Source of the DNA: Polytrichum commune
Lineage: Eukaryota > Streptophyta > Polytrichopsida > Polytrichales > Polytrichaceae
Direction: 5' to 3'
Length of the DNA: 64,000 nt
Assembly: GCA_950295325.1 (NCBI GenBank)
Contig: OX485805.1
Location: 13,939,501-14,003,500 of the forward strand
Part shown: one piece after another, positions 60,942 through 64,000 of the stretch
Layout of the letters: each line of letters opens with the position of its first letter
Numbering within the stretch: the first letter of the stretch is position 1
Translations under genes and position numbers: made by a program
Notes under the pieces: generated by a model
What the model was told of the DNA's origin: nothing
Seen by the model: only the letters and a program-made list of their open reading frames with translations
Database searches by the model: none

Positions 60942-63185
60942 TCAATTGTTAGAGTAAAAATCCGTAGTACCATCTTCACTTTCAAGAAGAAAACGCCCTG
61001 AAAGGTATCTCTGTGGATGTGAAAACAACCATCTAAACTTTGTAGAGTTCTTCCACAAAGTTATGGCTTCCATTAGTACGTTATCAAGATCATCACAAAG
61101 GTCTTCCATAGAAACACGCATAATACATTCTAAATGTTTTGTGTCTAATTTATTACGAGTCTTAGTTTTGATGCAGTTTTGAATAGAAAATGCACGCTCA
61201 CATTGAGCGGTGCGTACACATTGCACTCTAGCAATGTCTGCAAGAATACAAAGATTCTCATATTTTCTACGAAGTGATTGATTCCAACTTATTATAGACC
61301 ACACATCACTAAAAGTTTTATCATGCCATTCTGTAGAAACTTGTACCTTATACGAAAAGAATTCTCTTTTGGTAGCATCAACATTTATCAAAGCACAAAT
61401 TTTTTTCTCATCAATTTGTAAATCCTTACCAAAATGATTACAAAGCCTTTCTAGCTCTGGGACACCCCAACTTCCCATACCAACTTATCTAGAAGGCAAT
61501 TTTCCAGGGTTTAGTATCTTAAAACAACCCACGATATCATTGTCTTTGAAGCGGTTTTCTAATCCTTTACAAATTTCCTCAGCAAAACAAACTTGGAATG
61601 TAATAGCTTCTTTTAAATCAGCCCCAGTTCTATCCCTTATCATTAAAATATCATGATACTTAGCTCCTCTAATTTCAGATAATAACCTCTTTAAATACCC
61701 CCCATGAGGGCCAAAATCAAGAATTATATGATAACCAGACTCTTCATTAAAAATTGATGCATTTAAATCAGTGGATTTAGTAATAAACAACATGCGAATT
61801 GAAGTTATTTCAGCTTTAACATGCGCACCAACAGGTATAACATCCACATGTTTGTATTGAAATATTTTACTCAAAACTGACAAACCATATAAAATATCAG
61901 CCAAAAAATACAAGCAATATATGTGTTTAAAGGTCCTTAATCTTATAAAAATGGAACCATCACCTGGACCATTATCACCATTTTCAACATCACGAAAATA
62001 TGTCAAAACACTTTCTAAGGTATCACACAATGTTGTGATAGATTGCCATCTAGACAACCATCTGATTTTTTGATATATTTTCAAGGATTTTTGTGCATCA
62101 TATAATTCTTCTTGTAACTCATTAAGACAAGATTTTACCTTGCTAGATCTTTTAAAGTGAGAAGCAGTGTCATTAATTAAATTATCAAGCAAAGTAGACA
62201 AATTTTTCCAATATGCATTACTTGCAGCGTCTAGAGAAGCAAGGTTAGTTTTATGTACAACACAATGAATACTTAAAAGGAAAGGATTTACCTTATCTTT
62301 TAAACGTGCAGCCACTCCATTGCGAATTTCCGTCATCACAGATGCCCTATCATATCCAAAACCTACAAACTTATTCAAATCCAAACCCCACTGGTTCAAG
62401 GAGGTTAGTATCAATTTATATATCATAGAAGCATCTTTCTCACCTCTTGGAATATGTAGCAAATCTAGAAAAACACACATTGGAACACCATCCTCAAGAA
62501 AAGTAGCAAACACAACCAAATGTTCCAAAACAGAAATATCAGTTGATTCATCCACCATGATGCCAAAAAACTGTGAATCTCTAACCTTATCAAAGATTTT
62601 CCTTTGAATGACACTAGATATACATACCAACATATCCGCACAAGTCTTATCATCATGATATATTTTTGTAGTTATGATGACATTAACTAAAAGCAATAAA
62701 TGACATAAGGTAGGAAACTTACTAAAAGGGAGAAGTTCTTTCCCCACATACTACGCTATTTAAAAAAGTGTCATTAGCGCTTCATCACAAGTCTTTGTTG
62801 CTTGTACTACTATTTTCTCTATCCTTCTACTTCCATTATGTGTAACCCATGACAACCTCTTATGTTCTCCCGTGTTGGCATGATCTTGCAATGTTGAAAC
62901 CTTGAAATTAGTAGATCCTAATGTTGCAAAAACACAGTTTCCTCCTGTTTACTTGCAAATTTTATAGTTCATTACTCCAAGTTCATTATTAAATTACAAC
63001 CAATCATAATCTTGTAACCATTTATCTTTCCACAGTAACTTTGCAATTGCAACTTTGTTGTTAGCATTTGATGAAGTAGAGTTAGATGTACTTAGGCCAT
63101 TCACAACATAAACCAACTCTGATGTTAGTTCCAAAGTCTTTTGATAAAAACCAGCCAAAGTCTTTTGTCTTTTGTTGGCTGCCAT
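60942..63185 (-). pseudogene. Degenerate hAT-type transposase (DUF4371, zinc-finger MYM1-like)
   Basis: Three pieces lie in order on the minus strand. 63185-62994 is an N terminus (MAANKRQKTLAGFYQ). 62950-62770 is a TTF-type zinc-finger remnant (VSTLQDHANTGEHKR) with stops before and after it. 62747-60942 is the catalytic and C-terminal part, with a single in-frame TAA at 61485-61487. The large piece has DEST at the start of the DUF4371/hAT RNase-H-like region and VGFGYDRASVM, then IHCVVHKTNLA. The last piece carries a hAT C-terminal dimerisation signature (RTAQCERAFSIQNCIKTKT). Family members are typically about 750 residues and intact. The stops mean this copy is probably inactive, unless it is a domesticated or spliced form, for which I see no support. 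Confidence 0.85.
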
Positions 63186-63194
63186 CTAAACCTG

Positions 63195-64000
63195 TAAAAA
63201 ACAAATATCTCATTAGATGTGGAATTCATAGAATACACCTCAAATTCATAAAGGAAACCTAAGGATGTGAACATGTAACTAGTTGAATTCGCAAACATTA
63301 GGATCTCAACTAAATATGCCCAAAAATCTCCCTGGTTGATTTCGCAAACACTAGAATCTCAACTAAATATGCCCAAAAATCTCCTTGGTCACTAAGACTG
63401 AGTTCCATTACATGATCAAACAAGATCATTCACATTCAGTTATGTGAACTCTTACAAATAAAAAGTAGCAATCTTACCTTACAGATACCTTCAGAGAACC
63501 AAGTTGAATACACACAAAAGAAAAAAGAAATGAAAGCCTTTACCCCAATTTGATAAAGGAAAACCTAAGGATGTGAACGTGTAACTGGTTGAACTTGCAA
63601 ATACTAGGATCTCAACAGAATATGCCCAAAAATTTCCCTGGTTGCTAAGGCTGAGTTCCATTACATGATCAAACACAATCATTCACATACAGTTATGTGA
63701 ATACTTACAAATAAAAGTAGCAATCTTACCTTACAGATACATGCACAGATACTTTCAGAGAACCAAGTTGAATACACACAAAAGAGAAAAGAAATGAAAG
63801 CCTTTACCCCAATTTGATAAAGGAAAACCTAAGGATGTGAACATGTAACTAGTTGAACTTGCAAATACTAGGATCTCAACTAAATATGCCCAAAAATCTC
63901 CCTGGTCACTTAGGTTGAGTTCCATTAGATGATCAAACATGATCATTCACATACAATTATGTGAATACTTACAAATAAAAGTAGCAATCTTACCTTACAG
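63195..64000. repeat. 264-bp tandem array running off the window end
   Basis: The block around GATGTGAACATGTAACTAGT recurs at about 63264, 63570 and 63834. The block AGAGAACCAAGTTGAATACA recurs at 63493 and 63757 (264 apart). The first unit is longer (306 bases) because it holds an internal duplication of about 45 bases (AATATGCCCAAAAATCTCC, twice near 63320-63385). It lies directly upstream of the broken transposase and may be its subterminal region. Confidence 0.8.

Noticed and set aside
1-64000. tRNA, rRNA or LTR-retrotransposon coding regions
   Set aside because: I looked for tRNA-like TTCGA arms, rRNA blocks and reverse-transcriptase or integrase motifs by eye and saw none I could support; a tRNA scan and a retroelement search would be decisive.

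Overview
This is a nuclear window from a land plant. Five intron-rich genes with canonical GT/AG introns encode plant-type proteins (MAP70, SCAB, a plant LRR-WD40 protein, a DUF2921 membrane protein and an unnamed plant membrane protein). They sit in long AT-rich spacers full of microsatellites, small inverted-repeat elements, short tandem arrays and DNA-transposon remnants. MAP70 and SCAB are clearly recognisable but diverged from the Arabidopsis proteins as I know them, so a plant outside the flowering plants is plausible. I cannot name the species, and there is no sign of organellar or bacterial DNA.

Layout. 1-4180: repeat-rich upstream region with poly-G runs, GA repeats and a duplicated TATA-containing core. 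4725-10397 (+): MAP70 in 11 exons, with a 3-copy 244-bp tandem repeat in intron 1 and a coding hexapeptide repeat. 10398-14270: spacer with one MITE-like element. 14271-20201 (-): LRR plus WD40 protein in 11 recognised exons, 5' exon not found. 20202-28513: spacer. 28514-33183 (-): SCAB-type actin-binding protein in 13 exons. 33184-42467: repeat-rich spacer with several MITE-like elements, a 22-G run and tandem arrays. 42468-45957 (-): two-exon DUF2921 protein with seven predicted membrane spans. 45958-48976: spacer with tandem repeats. 48977-51255 (+): four-exon tail-anchored-like protein of unknown function. 51256-60941: spacer with MITE-like elements, a possible pogo-like end, tandem arrays and one CACTA transposon end. 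60942-63185 (-): broken hAT/DUF4371 transposase. 63195-64000: 264-bp tandem array running off the window.

The genes do not form a pathway. MAP70 and SCAB are both cytoskeletal (microtubule and actin), but their proximity is probably chance. The most unusual feature is a group of short elements whose ends are terminal inverted repeats and are also nearly self-palindromic (ACACTAAATA, 2-3 bases, TATTTAGTGT). It occurs at least six times here. All exon coordinates were read by eye from splice consensus, reading phase and family similarity; no search was run.
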